Origin: Tenacibaculum jejuense
Lineage (GTDB): Bacteria; Bacteroidota; Bacteroidia; Flavobacteriales; Flavobacteriaceae
Direction of reading: 5' to 3'
NCBI RefSeq assembly: GCF_900198195.1
Contig: NZ_LT899436.1
Location: 2,571,001 to 2,635,000 of the forward strand
Length of the DNA: 64,000 nucleotides
The position numbers were made by a program, and so were the translations under genes. Each line of letters opens with the position of its first letter. Within the stretch, counting starts at the first letter, position 1. The notes under the pieces were generated by a model that saw only the letters and a program-made list of their open reading frames with translations, was not told the origin of the DNA and did not search any database. Positions 1-8,454 of the stretch are shown one piece after another.

Positions 1-2297
1 ATTTAGATGCAGATTGGTACGCTAAAGGAAATGCAAAAAATAAAGATTTATCATTAGAAGCTTTAAATCAGAAAAAAAACTTACCCCAAATTTTTAATGC
101 AGGGAGTTATTTAGATGTTTTACGAGCAGATAAAATTGGTGATGAATTCGGAATTCAATATACTATTTTAGGTGGTGGTGATGAATTTGAAAGAATTAAT
201 GATATTAAAAAAACCAATGCAACACTTATTATTCCTATTAACTTCAGGAAAGCTTATGATGTAAGTAATACCTTTTTAGCAGATGTCATTTCTTTACGTG
301 ATATGCGTAAATGGAATCAAGAACCAAGCAATTTAGCTGTTTTAGCCAAAAATGGAGTTCCATTCGCACTTACAACACATAAATTAAAATCTCCTAAAGC
401 CTTTAGAGCGAATTTAATGAAAGCCATAAAGTACGGTTTTGATAAAACTAAAGCTTTAGAAGCTTTAACAACAATTCCTGCTCAAATTTTACAAGAAACC
501 AAAGTAGGAAACTTAAATACTGGTAGTTTTGCTAATTTTTTAATCACTTCAGGCGATATTTTTGATGTAAAAACAACAGTTTATGAAAACTGGACTTTAG
601 GTCATAAAAATGTAATTAACGATATGGGAATTACAGATGTTACCGGAAACTATTCTTTAACTTCTAATGGAAAGAATTATGAGTTATTGATTTCTGGAAA
701 AGGAAAAAAGCAAAAAGAAGAAGTTAAAAAAGGAAATAAGAAATTAAAATCAAACTTTGTTTTTAAAGACAATTGGATTCAATTATCTATTAATGACGAA
801 AATAAATTTTTACGTTTAGTAGGTAAAATAGATCCTAATAAAGATTCTTTTAATGGAACAGGAGAAGATAACTCTGGTAATGCTGTAACATGGATAGCTA
901 CAAAGAAGGAGACTAAATCAGAAAAAAAGAAAAAAGGAAAAAAATCTGATAAAAAAACTCCAGAAGTTGTTGCGGTTAGTTATCCTAATGTTGGTTTAGG
1001 AAACTCAGTAAAACCTAGTCAACAAACTATTTTAATTAAAAATGCTACAGTTTGGACTAGTGAAAACGATCAGGTTTTAAATAAGACTGATATATTAATT
1101 AAAGGAGGAAAAATTTCTCAAATTGGTAAAAATTTATCTGCACGTGGTGCAAAAACTATCGATGGAACTGGAAAGTTTGTAACTGCTGGAATTATTGATG
1201 AGCACTCGCATATTGCTACATCTGCAGTAAATGAAGCTGGACATAACTCTACTGCAGAAGTTACCATTGAAGATGTTGTTGATCCTGATGATATTAATAT
1301 CTATAGAAATTTAGCTGGTGGTGTTACTTCCATTCAAATTTTACATGGTTCTGCTAATCCAATTGGAGGACGTTCTGCAATCATCAAATTAAAATGGGGT
1401 GAAAATGCCAAAAATATGATTTATAAAAACTCTCCGAAGTTTATCAAATTTGCTTTGGGAGAAAATGTAAAACAATCAAATTGGGGAGATACACAAACTA
1501 TTCGTTTTCCACAAACAAGAATGGGAGTTGAACAAGTTTTTATCGATTATTTCCAACGTGCTAAAGAATACGAAGCTAAAAAGAAAAGCGGACAACCTTA
1601 TCGTAAAGATATTGAGCTAGAAACTATAGCTGAGATCATTAATAAAGAACGTTTTATTTCTTGTCACTCTTATGTACAGTCAGAAATTAATATGTTAATG
1701 AAAGTAGCTGAACAATTCAACTTCAACGTAAATACGTTCACACATATTTTAGAAGGTTATAAAGTTGCAGATAAAATGAAAGAACACGGAGTTGGTGGTT
1801 CTACTTTTGCAGATTGGTGGGGTTATAAATATGAAGTTAATGATGCTATTCCTTACAACTCTGCAATAATGCACAGACAAGGTGTTACTGTTGCCATTAA
1901 TTCAGATGACGCTGAAATGTCAAGAAGACTTAATCAAGAAGCTGCAAAAACTGTAAAATATGGAGGTTTAACAGAACAAGAAGCCTGGAGAACAGTTACT
2001 ATTAATCCTGCTAAATTATTACACTTAGATGATAGAACAGGAAGTATTAAAGTTGGAAAAGATGCAGATATTGTTGTTTGGAGCCATAATCCGTTATCTA
2101 TTTATGCTAAACCAGAGCAAACTATTGTAGAAGGTGCTATATATTTTGATATTGATTCAGATAAACAAAAACGTAAAGCTTTAAAAGCTGAGCGAGCTAA
2201 ATTAATATCTATGATGTTAAAAGAAAAAATAGGTGGAGCGCCAACTCAAACACCTTCTAGAAAACATAAAATTTTATTCCACTGTGATACTGAATAG
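1..2297 (+). CDS. amidohydrolase family protein, 5' end outside window
   Basis: The frame is already open at base 3, so the start lies outside; about 764 residues are visible. The first part (to about base 620) reads like the C-terminal half of a degenerate amidohydrolase barrel (PFALTTHK, EALTTIPAQIL, ANFLITSGDIFD). Two lysine-rich linkers follow (near 690-760 and 905-960). A second, complete amidohydrolase domain then starts at ILIKNATVWTS. It has the metal-binding HxH as DEHSH (bases 1203-1211), a later SCHSY, THILEG, and NSDDAE near 1905, and it ends with the family signature TGSIKVGKDADIVVW. Such proteins are usually exported metal-dependent hydrolases of cyclic amides or peptides; the substrate is unknown. 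A related gene follows after 19 bases, probably in the same operon. Family confident, function not. Confidence 0.85.
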   Translation, partial: LDADWYAKGNAKNKDLSLEALNQKKNLPQIFNAGSYLDVLRADKIGDEFGIQYTILGGGDEFERINDIKKTNATLIIPINFRKAYDVSNTFLADVISLRDMRKWNQEPSNLAVLAKNGVPFALTTHKLKSPKAFRANLMKAIKYGFDKTKALEALTTIPAQILQETKVGNLNTGSFANFLITSGDIFDVKTTVYENWTLGHKNVINDMGITDVTGNYSLTSNGKNYELLISGKGKKQKEEVKKGNKKLKSNFVFKDNWIQLSINDENKFLRLVGKIDPNKDSFNGTGEDNSGNAVTWIATKKETKSEKKKKGKKSDKKTPEVVAVSYPNVGLGNSVKPSQQTILIKNATVWTSENDQVLNKTDILIKGGKISQIGKNLSARGAKTIDGTGKFVTAGIIDEHSHIATSAVNEAGHNSTAEVTIEDVVDPDDINIYRNLAGGVTSIQILHGSANPIGGRSAIIKLKWGENAKNMIYKNSPKFIKFALGENVKQSNWGDTQTIRFPQTRMGVEQVFIDYFQRAKEYEAKKKSGQPYRKDIELETIAEIINKERFISCHSYVQSEINMLMKVAEQFNFNVNTFTHILEGYKVADKMKEHGVGGSTFADWWGYKYEVNDAIPYNSAIMHRQGVTVAINSDDAEMSRRLNQEAAKTVKYGGLTEQEAWRTVTINPAKLLHLDDRTGSIKVGKDADIVVWSHNPLSIYAKPEQTIVEGAIYFDIDSDKQKRKALKAERAKLISMMLKEKIGGAPTQTPSRKHKILFHCDTE

Positions 2298-2316
2298 AAA
2301 CTTAAATAGTAAAAAA

Positions 2317-3612
2317 ATGAAAAATCAATTTATACTTATTGTATTAAGTTTCTTTATCCTAGGAAATATTAATGCACAACAAACACCAGCATCTAAACAA
2401 ACAAAAGATTATTCTATAGTAGGTGCGACTGCACATATTGGTAATGGTAAAATTATTGAAAATTCTTTATTAGTTTTCTCTAACGGAAAGCTTACCTATG
2501 TAGGAAACAATACTTCTTCCAATCAAAAAGGAGAAATAATTAACGCTAAAGGGAAACATGTATATCCAGGATTTATTGCAGCTAATACTTCTTTAGGTTT
2601 AGCTGAAATTGATGCTGTAAGAGCAACTAGAGATTTTGATGAAGTTGGTAACTTCTTACCTCACATTAGAAGTATTATAGCTTACAACGCCGAGAGTAAA
2701 GTTGTAGAAACAATGAGACCAAATGGAGTACTAATAGCACAAATTACCCCAAGAGGTGGAACTATATCTGGAACGTCATCTGTGGTTCAATTAGATGCAT
2801 GGAATTGGGAAGATGCTGTTATCAATTTAGACGATGCTGTTCATATCAATTGGCCATCTACATTTAGCCGCGGCCGTTGGTGGTTAGGTGAAGACGCTAG
2901 TTTAAAACCAAATAAAAACTATAGTAAAGCTGTTAATACCATAACTGATTTCTTTACCAAAGCTAAAACTTATCTTTCTGGAAGTAAAACTCCTAAAAAT
3001 CTTCCATATGAAGCTCTAGAGAAAGTATTTAGTGGTACACAAAAAGTTTTTGTCCATGTAAATGGTGAAAAAGCTATTGTTGATGTAATTAATAACTTTA
3101 ATAAGTTAAATATCAAAAATATAGTTTTAGTAAAAGCACATGGAGCACATAAAGTTGCTGAACTAATTAAAAATAATAACGTTCCTGTGATACTAGAAAG
3201 ATCTCATAGATTACCAGATAATGAAGATCAAGATTATGATTTACCATACAGAATGGCTAAAATTTTAACTGATAAAGGAATTTTAGTTGGCTTAGGTATG
3301 GAAGGAGAAATGGAACGTATGAGTGCAAGAAATTTACCTTTTTATGCTGGAACTTATGCAGCTTATGGTTTAGACAAAGAAAAAGCAGTACAAATTATTA
3401 CTAGTAACAATGCAAAAATCTTAGGTATTGATGCTAAAACTGGAACACTAGAAGTTGGTAAAGATGCTACTTTATTTATTTCTGAAGGTGATGCTTTAGA
3501 TATGAGAACTAATATTATTTCAAATGCTTTTATTCAAGGAAGAAAAATTAGTTTAGAAACTCATCAAACCAAACTTTGGAAACGTTATTCTAATAAATAT
3601 AAAAATCAATAA
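2317..3612 (+). CDS. secreted amidohydrolase-like protein, probably metal-site deficient
   Basis: I chose the ATG at 2317 over an in-frame upstream start at 2233 because it opens directly on a signal peptide (MKNQFILIVLSFFILG...NAQ) and avoids overlap with the previous gene; length 431 residues. The fold markers of amidohydrolases are present: an N-terminal beta-sandwich strand, VYPGFIAANTS where active enzymes have PGFIDxHxH, and the C-terminal TGTLEVGKDATLFI. The HxH metal ligands are replaced (AANTS), and no NSDD-like aspartate motif is clear, so it may be a non-catalytic partner of the preceding enzyme. It follows that gene by 19 bases and is closed by a strong hairpin terminator at 3618. 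The family is confident; loss of activity is inferred. Confidence 0.8.
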   Translation: MKNQFILIVLSFFILGNINAQQTPASKQTKDYSIVGATAHIGNGKIIENSLLVFSNGKLTYVGNNTSSNQKGEIINAKGKHVYPGFIAANTSLGLAEIDAVRATRDFDEVGNFLPHIRSIIAYNAESKVVETMRPNGVLIAQITPRGGTISGTSSVVQLDAWNWEDAVINLDDAVHINWPSTFSRGRWWLGEDASLKPNKNYSKAVNTITDFFTKAKTYLSGSKTPKNLPYEALEKVFSGTQKVFVHVNGEKAIVDVINNFNKLNIKNIVLVKAHGAHKVAELIKNNNVPVILERSHRLPDNEDQDYDLPYRMAKILTDKGILVGLGMEGEMERMSARNLPFYAGTYAAYGLDKEKAVQIITSNNAKILGIDAKTGTLEVGKDATLFISEGDALDMRTNIISNAFIQGRKISLETHQTKLWKRYSNKYKNQ

Positions 3613-3617
3613 TTATT

Positions 3618-3651
3618 ATAAAGCTCAGAAATTTCTGAGCTTTATTTTTTT
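3618..3651 (+). terminator. intrinsic terminator after amidohydrolase pair
   Basis: A 28-base perfect palindrome built on AAAGCTCAGAAA/TTTCTGAGCTTT is followed by a run of T residues, just after the stop at 3612. Confidence 0.8.
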
Positions 3652-3699
3652 ATAACTTTTACATAATATATAATTAATCCTATGCTGAATCTCAGCTTT

Positions 3700-3707
3700 T
3701 ATTTTCG
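3700..3707 (+). promoter_or_regulatory. putative -7 element, TATTTTCG
   Basis: One mismatch to the Bacteroidota TAnnTTTG element, 16 bases before the ATG at 3724 and directly after a terminator. Confidence 0.35.
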
Positions 3708-3723
3708 TAGGAAATTATTTATT

Positions 3724-4701
3724 ATGAAAAAAACTACACTTACACTCTTTTTTGCATTATTTATTGCATTAACCTCTTTGGCTCAAGCTAAATATCACCG
3801 TATAAAAATCTTAGGAACCACTGCTAAATCAGTATGTGATTATTATTCTGGTAATTCAACTATTAGTAGTACAAGAAAAATTAACTTTTACGGATTATCA
3901 TCTAAATTAAATGTTGGTTCATTATACTACACGAACTCTAAATATTATATCGTTACTCAAGCAACAGATGTTTATGAACAAGATGCAGATGACGATTGGA
4001 CAGTATCTATTCAACCGACTCCAATTACAAATTACCAATGTAAAAAGTACATTCGAGTTGCTAGATTAGGAAGCACTTACACAGAAGCAAACAGAAACTT
4101 TTGTACAAATAGAGTTTTAGAAAATGTAAAAGCTAACTACTATTGGACAGGAACTCTTTCTACAGGAAATGTTTATATCATTGATAATGAATATTACAAA
4201 GTAATTAGTATTTCAAATACATCGAATCAAGATGCTGATGAAAACTGGTCTGGAACTCATCATTCTTCTGCTATTAATTTCGCTTGTAAAAGATTTCACA
4301 AATTAGGTAGAATAAGTTCTCCTTGTAGTAATTACATTTCTAGAACCTATAAATTAAATTTAGAAAATCTTCCTTCTAAATTAACTGTAGGTAAAAGTTA
4401 TAGAATTAATGGAACATATTATAAAGTAATTAGCAGTTCAGACTTTCAAGATCAAGATGCCGATGATGATTTGTATGTGAGCAATTTAGTTGGTCCTTAT
4501 TCTTGTAGAGTTAGCACGAATGATTTAACTACTAATGAAATTACGCATACTCCAATACAAATTGTTGTTTTCGATATGTTAGGAAAAAAAGTAAAAGCGT
4601 ATGAAGCTACATCTATGGATAAAGTTGATACCAGAGGATTAGGTAAAGGAGTTTATATTTTAAAATCTAAAGCAGGAACTAAAAAAATTCTAATTAAATA
4701 G
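3724..4701 (+). CDS. T9SS type A sorting domain protein with three Asp-rich repeats
   Basis: 325 residues from the ATG at 3724, which opens on a signal peptide (MKKTTLTLFFALFIALTSLAQA); an earlier in-frame start at 3682 would bury it. Three related units of about 75-83 residues cover roughly 24-106, 107-188 and 189-261. Each has a cysteine near its start and end, an aromatic Y-Y-x-V strand, and an acidic motif (YEQDADDDW, NQDADENW, QDQDADDDL) that could bind calcium. Residues about 275-325 (VVFDMLGKKVKAYE ... GLGKGVYILK ... KKILIK) form a Por-secretion C-terminal sorting domain, so it should be exported by the type IX system to the surface or medium. No enzyme motif seen. The repeats resemble those of the protein at 40921. 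Function unknown. Confidence 0.85.
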   Translation: MKKTTLTLFFALFIALTSLAQAKYHRIKILGTTAKSVCDYYSGNSTISSTRKINFYGLSSKLNVGSLYYTNSKYYIVTQATDVYEQDADDDWTVSIQPTPITNYQCKKYIRVARLGSTYTEANRNFCTNRVLENVKANYYWTGTLSTGNVYIIDNEYYKVISISNTSNQDADENWSGTHHSSAINFACKRFHKLGRISSPCSNYISRTYKLNLENLPSKLTVGKSYRINGTYYKVISSSDFQDQDADDDLYVSNLVGPYSCRVSTNDLTTNEITHTPIQIVVFDMLGKKVKAYEATSMDKVDTRGLGKGVYILKSKAGTKKILIK

Positions 4702-4727
4702 GGAACAAAAAAATATTGTATACAAAT

Positions 4728-4755
4728 AAAAGCTCGGTTAATTCCGAGCTTTTTG
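4728..4755 (+). terminator. intrinsic terminator
   Basis: Stem AAAGCTCGG / CCGAGCTTT with a 6-base loop and a T run, 26 bases after the stop of the T9SS repeat gene. Confidence 0.75.
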
Positions 4756-4843
4756 TATCCCTTTCCTATTCTATTAATTTTTCCCAATTAATTTAATTAC
4801 AATATAGTTTAAAGTCTAATCGAAAAAAATAACCATAAATAGG

Positions 4844-4851
4844 TATTTTTG
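4844..4851 (+). promoter_or_regulatory. -7 element TATTTTTG, possible leaderless start
   Basis: Exact TAnnTTTG match ending only 5 bases before the ATG at 4857. Transcription would start at or next to the start codon. Confidence 0.45.
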
Positions 4852-4856
4852 CCCTA

Positions 4857-5654
4857 ATGAAAAATATATCAAGCTTACAGAATCCATTCATTAAAAACCT
4901 ATTTAAACTTCAAGAAAAGTCTAGAGAACGAAAAAAACAAGGACTTTTTATTATTGAAGGACAAAGAGAAATTATGTTAGCCTTTAATGGTGGCTATACT
5001 ATTGAAAACATTCTTATAGCTAAAGATATTTATCAAGAAAAAGAACAACTTGAAGAAGCTTTAAGTGTAATTCCAACCATAGAGATATCAAAAGAAATTT
5101 ACGACAAATTAGCATATAGAAATTCTACAGAAGGAATTATTGCTGTCGTAAAAACAAAAAATACAACTCTTAAAGATTTAAAATTACCTTCAGAAAACCC
5201 TGTAGTTTTAGTAATGGAAGGAATTGAAAAACCTGGAAATGTTGGTGCTATGTTACGTACAGCAGATGCTGCAAATGTTGATGCTGTATTTTTAGCTGAT
5301 CCTAAAAGTGATTTGTACAATCCTAACATTATTAGATCAAGTGTTGGTTGCGTATTTACAAACACAATTATTACAGATTCTTCAGAGAATATTATTAACT
5401 ACTTAAAAGAACAAAAAATAAATATTTATAGCGCTACTTTACAAAATTCTAATGTATATCATGCAGAAGATTATACTAAACCTACTGCAATTGTCGTTGG
5501 TACTGAAGCAACAGGTTTAACACAAATTTGGAGAGAACAAGCTACGCAAAATATAAATATACCTATGCAAGGCGAAATAGACTCTATGAATGTTTCTGTT
5601 GCCTGTGCTATTTTAATTTTTGAAACAAAAAGACAACGTAATTTTTTAAACTAA
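4857..5654 (+). CDS. TrmH-family (SpoU) RNA 2'-O-methyltransferase
   Basis: 265 residues, the usual size for a SpoU/TrmH methyltransferase with an N-terminal substrate-binding domain (about 1-105) and a C-terminal trefoil-knot catalytic domain. The three SpoU motifs are visible: motif 1 EKPGNVGAMLRTADAA, motif 2 VVGTEATGLT, and motif 3 IPMQGEIDSMNVSVACAI. These form the AdoMet-binding knot and the dimer active site that methylates a ribose in rRNA or tRNA. The exact target nucleotide cannot be told from sequence. Its own promoter lies at 4844, and the next gene starts 7 bases downstream. The family is very likely; the substrate is open. Confidence 0.93.
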   Translation: MKNISSLQNPFIKNLFKLQEKSRERKKQGLFIIEGQREIMLAFNGGYTIENILIAKDIYQEKEQLEEALSVIPTIEISKEIYDKLAYRNSTEGIIAVVKTKNTTLKDLKLPSENPVVLVMEGIEKPGNVGAMLRTADAANVDAVFLADPKSDLYNPNIIRSSVGCVFTNTIITDSSENIINYLKEQKINIYSATLQNSNVYHAEDYTKPTAIVVGTEATGLTQIWREQATQNINIPMQGEIDSMNVSVACAILIFETKRQRNFLN

Positions 5655-5661
5655 AAACCAA

Positions 5662-6405
5662 ATGAAAACTACATCCCCTTTATTAACCCTATTAATTGTA
5701 TTATTTTTTTCATGTTCTTCGGATAATGATAACGGCGGAGAAAATCCAGACACAGGAAATCCTGGAAACCCTGGAAATCAAACTTGTGATGATCCTTCAA
5801 GTTTTATTTTTAACGAAAAAGATAATTTTATTCTAGTAGAATTTGAAAACAATGAATTTCCTGCTGAATGGGAATTAAAAACAAGTAATTCTGCTACAGG
5901 AAAAGGATATCATGTTTGGGCTGGAAATCAGTCTTTAGGTACACCTGGAAACGGATTAGTAGAATTTAAATTAAACATTAACAATCCTGGTATTTATCGT
6001 TTTTTATGGAGTTCTGCTGTAACAACTGGAACAAACGGTTCTGACCACAACGATAGTTGGTTAAAATTTCCTGATGCAGATGATTTCTACGGAGAAAAAG
6101 ATGGAAGTAAAATATATCCAAAAGGAACAGGAAAAACTCCAAATCCGAATGGTTCTTCAGCAGATGGATGGTTTAAAGTATATAGAAGTGGAAATGATTT
6201 AGACTTTAAATGGCAAGCTGCAACATCAGATAACGATGCGCATAAAATTTATGTAGAATTTAAAAATGCTGGTGTATATAAAATGCAAGTTTCTGCAAGA
6301 TCTTCAGGACATGGAATAGATAAGTTTATGCTGTTCAATGAAGCTAATTACAGTCAGAACGAAGCAACACAAAAAACTACATTTAGTGAAATAACTTGTA
6401 ACTAA
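5662..6405 (+). CDS. lipoprotein with a beta-sandwich, possibly carbohydrate-binding, domain
   Basis: 247 residues. The N-terminus is an SPII signal with lipobox (LLIVLFFSCSSD), then a Gly/Pro/Asn-rich tether (GENPDTGNPGNPGNQ) as in surface-exposed Bacteroidota lipoproteins. The rest (about 45-240) is a single aromatic-rich domain with FENNEFPAEW, GVYKMQVSARSSGHGIDKFMLF and alternating beta-type patterns. It reminds me of the C-terminal beta-sandwich attached to GH115 and agarase-type enzymes, which suggests glycan binding; this is by eye only. It starts 7 bases after the methyltransferase gene, so the two may be co-transcribed although no functional link is evident. Confidence 0.7.
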   Translation: MKTTSPLLTLLIVLFFSCSSDNDNGGENPDTGNPGNPGNQTCDDPSSFIFNEKDNFILVEFENNEFPAEWELKTSNSATGKGYHVWAGNQSLGTPGNGLVEFKLNINNPGIYRFLWSSAVTTGTNGSDHNDSWLKFPDADDFYGEKDGSKIYPKGTGKTPNPNGSSADGWFKVYRSGNDLDFKWQAATSDNDAHKIYVEFKNAGVYKMQVSARSSGHGIDKFMLFNEANYSQNEATQKTTFSEITCN

Positions 6406-6432
6406 ACCTAAAACTAAGTTGACTAAATCGAA

Positions 6433-7305
6433 ATGAAAGAAGACATTAAAAAAATAAAGTTTAATAATGTACAGAAACCTAACTTTCAATTCGATTTAGT
6501 TGAACTTAACGAATTACTGACTCGAGATTTAGACCACGATCTTACACAAATACATAGAGTTGAGTTTTATCATATTTTTTTAATTACAGAAGGTACAGGC
6601 TCACACACTATAGACTTTTCTGAATATTCTTACCAAAAAGCAACACTTTTAACCTTAAAAAAAGGACAATTACATTGTTTTAATTCCAACACAAAAGCTA
6701 ACGGATACCTTCTTTTATTTACAGAAAACTTCTTATTAAGCCATTTTAACAAAATAGAAGTTTCTAAATCCATTCAGTTATTTAATAACTTATTATCGAT
6801 GCCTAAGATCGTTTTAGATCACAAGGATTTTAATGATATTTTAAGTTTAATAGAACGAATAAAATCAGAATATTTCGACACTTACGATGAATTCTCTGTA
6901 GGAATAATTCGCAGTGCATTACATATGATTATCACAAAACTATTTAGAATAAAAACCAGAGATAATCAAAAATTACTTCAAAGAAAATACTTTAATGAGT
7001 TTATTGAGTTTCAAAAATTAGTTGAAGAAAATTACACTAAAACAAAAAAAGTAATTGACTACGCTAACATGATGAATTGCTCTACAAAAACACTAAATAA
7101 TATTTGCCATAATATTATTGGTAAATCTGCTAAAGTTGTGATAGATGAATTAATCATCACTCAAATCAAGCGTTTTTTAATAAGTACATCCTTGTCTGTA
7201 AAAGAGATTGCTTATAATGTGGGTTTTGATGAACCTTCTAACTTATACAAGTATTTTAAAAAATACACATACATGTCTCCAGAGTCTTTCAGAAAAAACA
7301 ACTAA
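6433..7305 (+). CDS. AraC-family transcriptional regulator
   Basis: 290 residues. The N-terminal part (about 1-160) is a cupin-like effector domain (FYHIFLITEGTGSHTIDF, LTLKKGQLHCFNSN), and the C-terminal 100 residues carry two helix-turn-helix motifs: VIDYANMMNCSTKTLNNICHN and the conserved second helix VKEIAYNVGFDEPSNLYKYFKK with the ending SPESFRKN. This is the classic AraC/XylS arrangement. It sits 28 bases after the lipoprotein gene and is followed by a SnoaL-like lipoprotein gene whose upstream region holds 21-bp-spaced direct repeats, so that neighbour is the likely target. The family is certain; effector and regulon are inferred. Confidence 0.92.
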   Translation: MKEDIKKIKFNNVQKPNFQFDLVELNELLTRDLDHDLTQIHRVEFYHIFLITEGTGSHTIDFSEYSYQKATLLTLKKGQLHCFNSNTKANGYLLLFTENFLLSHFNKIEVSKSIQLFNNLLSMPKIVLDHKDFNDILSLIERIKSEYFDTYDEFSVGIIRSALHMIITKLFRIKTRDNQKLLQRKYFNEFIEFQKLVEENYTKTKKVIDYANMMNCSTKTLNNICHNIIGKSAKVVIDELIITQIKRFLISTSLSVKEIAYNVGFDEPSNLYKYFKKYTYMSPESFRKNN

Positions 7306-7319
7306 ACTTAATTTTCTCA

Positions 7320-7349
7320 TTTTTACAGTACAAACAACTTTTTTTACAG
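7320..7349 (+). repeat. direct repeats TTTTTACAG with 21-bp period, putative AraC operator
   Basis: TTTTTACAG occurs at 7320-7328 and 7341-7349, one period being two helical turns. The copies lie just upstream of the -7 element at 7372, the usual place for an AraC-type activator site. Confidence 0.45.
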
Positions 7350-7371
7350 GGTTTACACTAGATTAAACCTA

Positions 7372-7379
7372 TAATTTTG
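7372..7379 (+). promoter_or_regulatory. -7 element TAATTTTG
   Basis: Exact TAnnTTTG match 29 bases before the ATG at 7409, downstream of the putative AraC operator. Confidence 0.5.
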
Positions 7380-7408
7380 AACTCGTTATAAATTATGAAT
7401 TTAATCTA

Positions 7409-8290
7409 ATGAGAATTAACATCTATTCTACTTTACTAATAGTTACACTAACATTAAGTAATTGTAAAACAACTAATAACGAAGTTAAAACAAAACAAAA
7501 ACCAATAAAAAAAGAAGTAAAAATGGAATTATCAAACAAAGAAAAAGTTGTAGCACTATTAAACAGCTTTAATACCGGAGACAAAACTCCAATCTCTTAC
7601 ATCAATCCTGAAAAATACATTCAACATAACTTAGCTGTTGGTGATGGTTTAGCTGGTTTTGGAGAAATTATGGAAGCTGCTCCTCCACAAGGTTTTAAAG
7701 CTAACGTAGTTAGAGCTTTTGAAGACGGAGATTTTGTTTTTACACATACAGAATATGATTTTTTTGGTCCTAAAGCTGGTTTTGATGTATTCCGTTTTGA
7801 AGATGGAAAAATAGTAGAACACTGGGATAATCTTTCTGAAGTAACACCAGCAAATCCTAGTGGTAGAACTCAATTCGACGGAATTACTGAAATTACTGAT
7901 ATAAATAAAACTGAAGCTAATAAAGCTGTAGTTAAGCAATTTGCTGAAGAAGTATTAATGAACGGTAAAATGGATAATTTAACAACATTAATCAATCCTA
8001 ATAAATACTTACAACACAATTCTCAGGTAGCCGACGGTTTAGATGGCTTAGGAGCCGCATTAAAATATTTTGCAGAAAACGGTTTAGTAATGGAGTACGA
8101 AAAAGTTCATAAAGTTTTAGGTGAAGGTAACTTCGTTTTAACTTTAAGTGAAGGTAAATTTGGCAAAGGAAATCATGTAGCTTATTATGATTTATTTAGG
8201 TTAGAAAACGGACAAATTGTAGAGCATTGGGATGTGATACAACCTATTCCGGTAAAATCTGAATGGAAAAATGAAAACGGTAAATTTTAA
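7409..8290 (+). CDS. lipoprotein with two SnoaL-like (NTF2 fold) domains
   Basis: 293 residues. A lipobox ends the short signal peptide (LLIVTLTLSNCKT). Two homologous halves follow: about 45-155 (YIQHNLAVGDGLAGFGE ... YDFFGPKAGFDVFRFEDGKIVEHWD) and about 170-285 (YLQHNSQVADGLDGLGA ... YYDLFRLENGQIVEHWD). The Y-x-QHN and D-x-FR-x-E(D/N)GKIVEHWD signatures are those of SnoaL-like proteins annotated as predicted aldol-condensation-type enzymes; the true substrate is unknown. Single-domain versions are common, so this looks like an internal duplication. The lipidated N-terminus places it in the periplasm or outer membrane. An AraC gene precedes it, with repeat operators between. A terminator follows at 8315. 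Confidence 0.85.
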   Translation: MRINIYSTLLIVTLTLSNCKTTNNEVKTKQKPIKKEVKMELSNKEKVVALLNSFNTGDKTPISYINPEKYIQHNLAVGDGLAGFGEIMEAAPPQGFKANVVRAFEDGDFVFTHTEYDFFGPKAGFDVFRFEDGKIVEHWDNLSEVTPANPSGRTQFDGITEITDINKTEANKAVVKQFAEEVLMNGKMDNLTTLINPNKYLQHNSQVADGLDGLGAALKYFAENGLVMEYEKVHKVLGEGNFVLTLSEGKFGKGNHVAYYDLFRLENGQIVEHWDVIQPIPVKSEWKNENGKF

Positions 8291-8314
8291 TCCCTCTTTT
8301 AAATAATGCTTGTT

Positions 8315-8350
8315 AAGAGAGTCAGTTTATACTGGCTCTCTTTTATTTTA
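8315..8350 (+). terminator. intrinsic terminator
   Basis: 12-base stem (AAGAGAGTCAGT / ACTGGCTCTCTT, one G-T pair), 4-base loop, then T-rich tail, after the SnoaL-like gene. Confidence 0.8.
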
Positions 8351-8454
8351 AATCAGTATGAATTACCTCCGATCTCCTAAACATTTTTGTGTAATACAAA
8401 TCTTTATAGTAACTTCACTTTACAATCTTAATTTGTATAGAAATACCCCTGTAA

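Noticed and set aside
7649..7939. A 96-codon minus-strand frame in the SnoaL-like gene
   Set aside because: Composition follows the opposite coding strand; no start context and complete overlap with a real gene.
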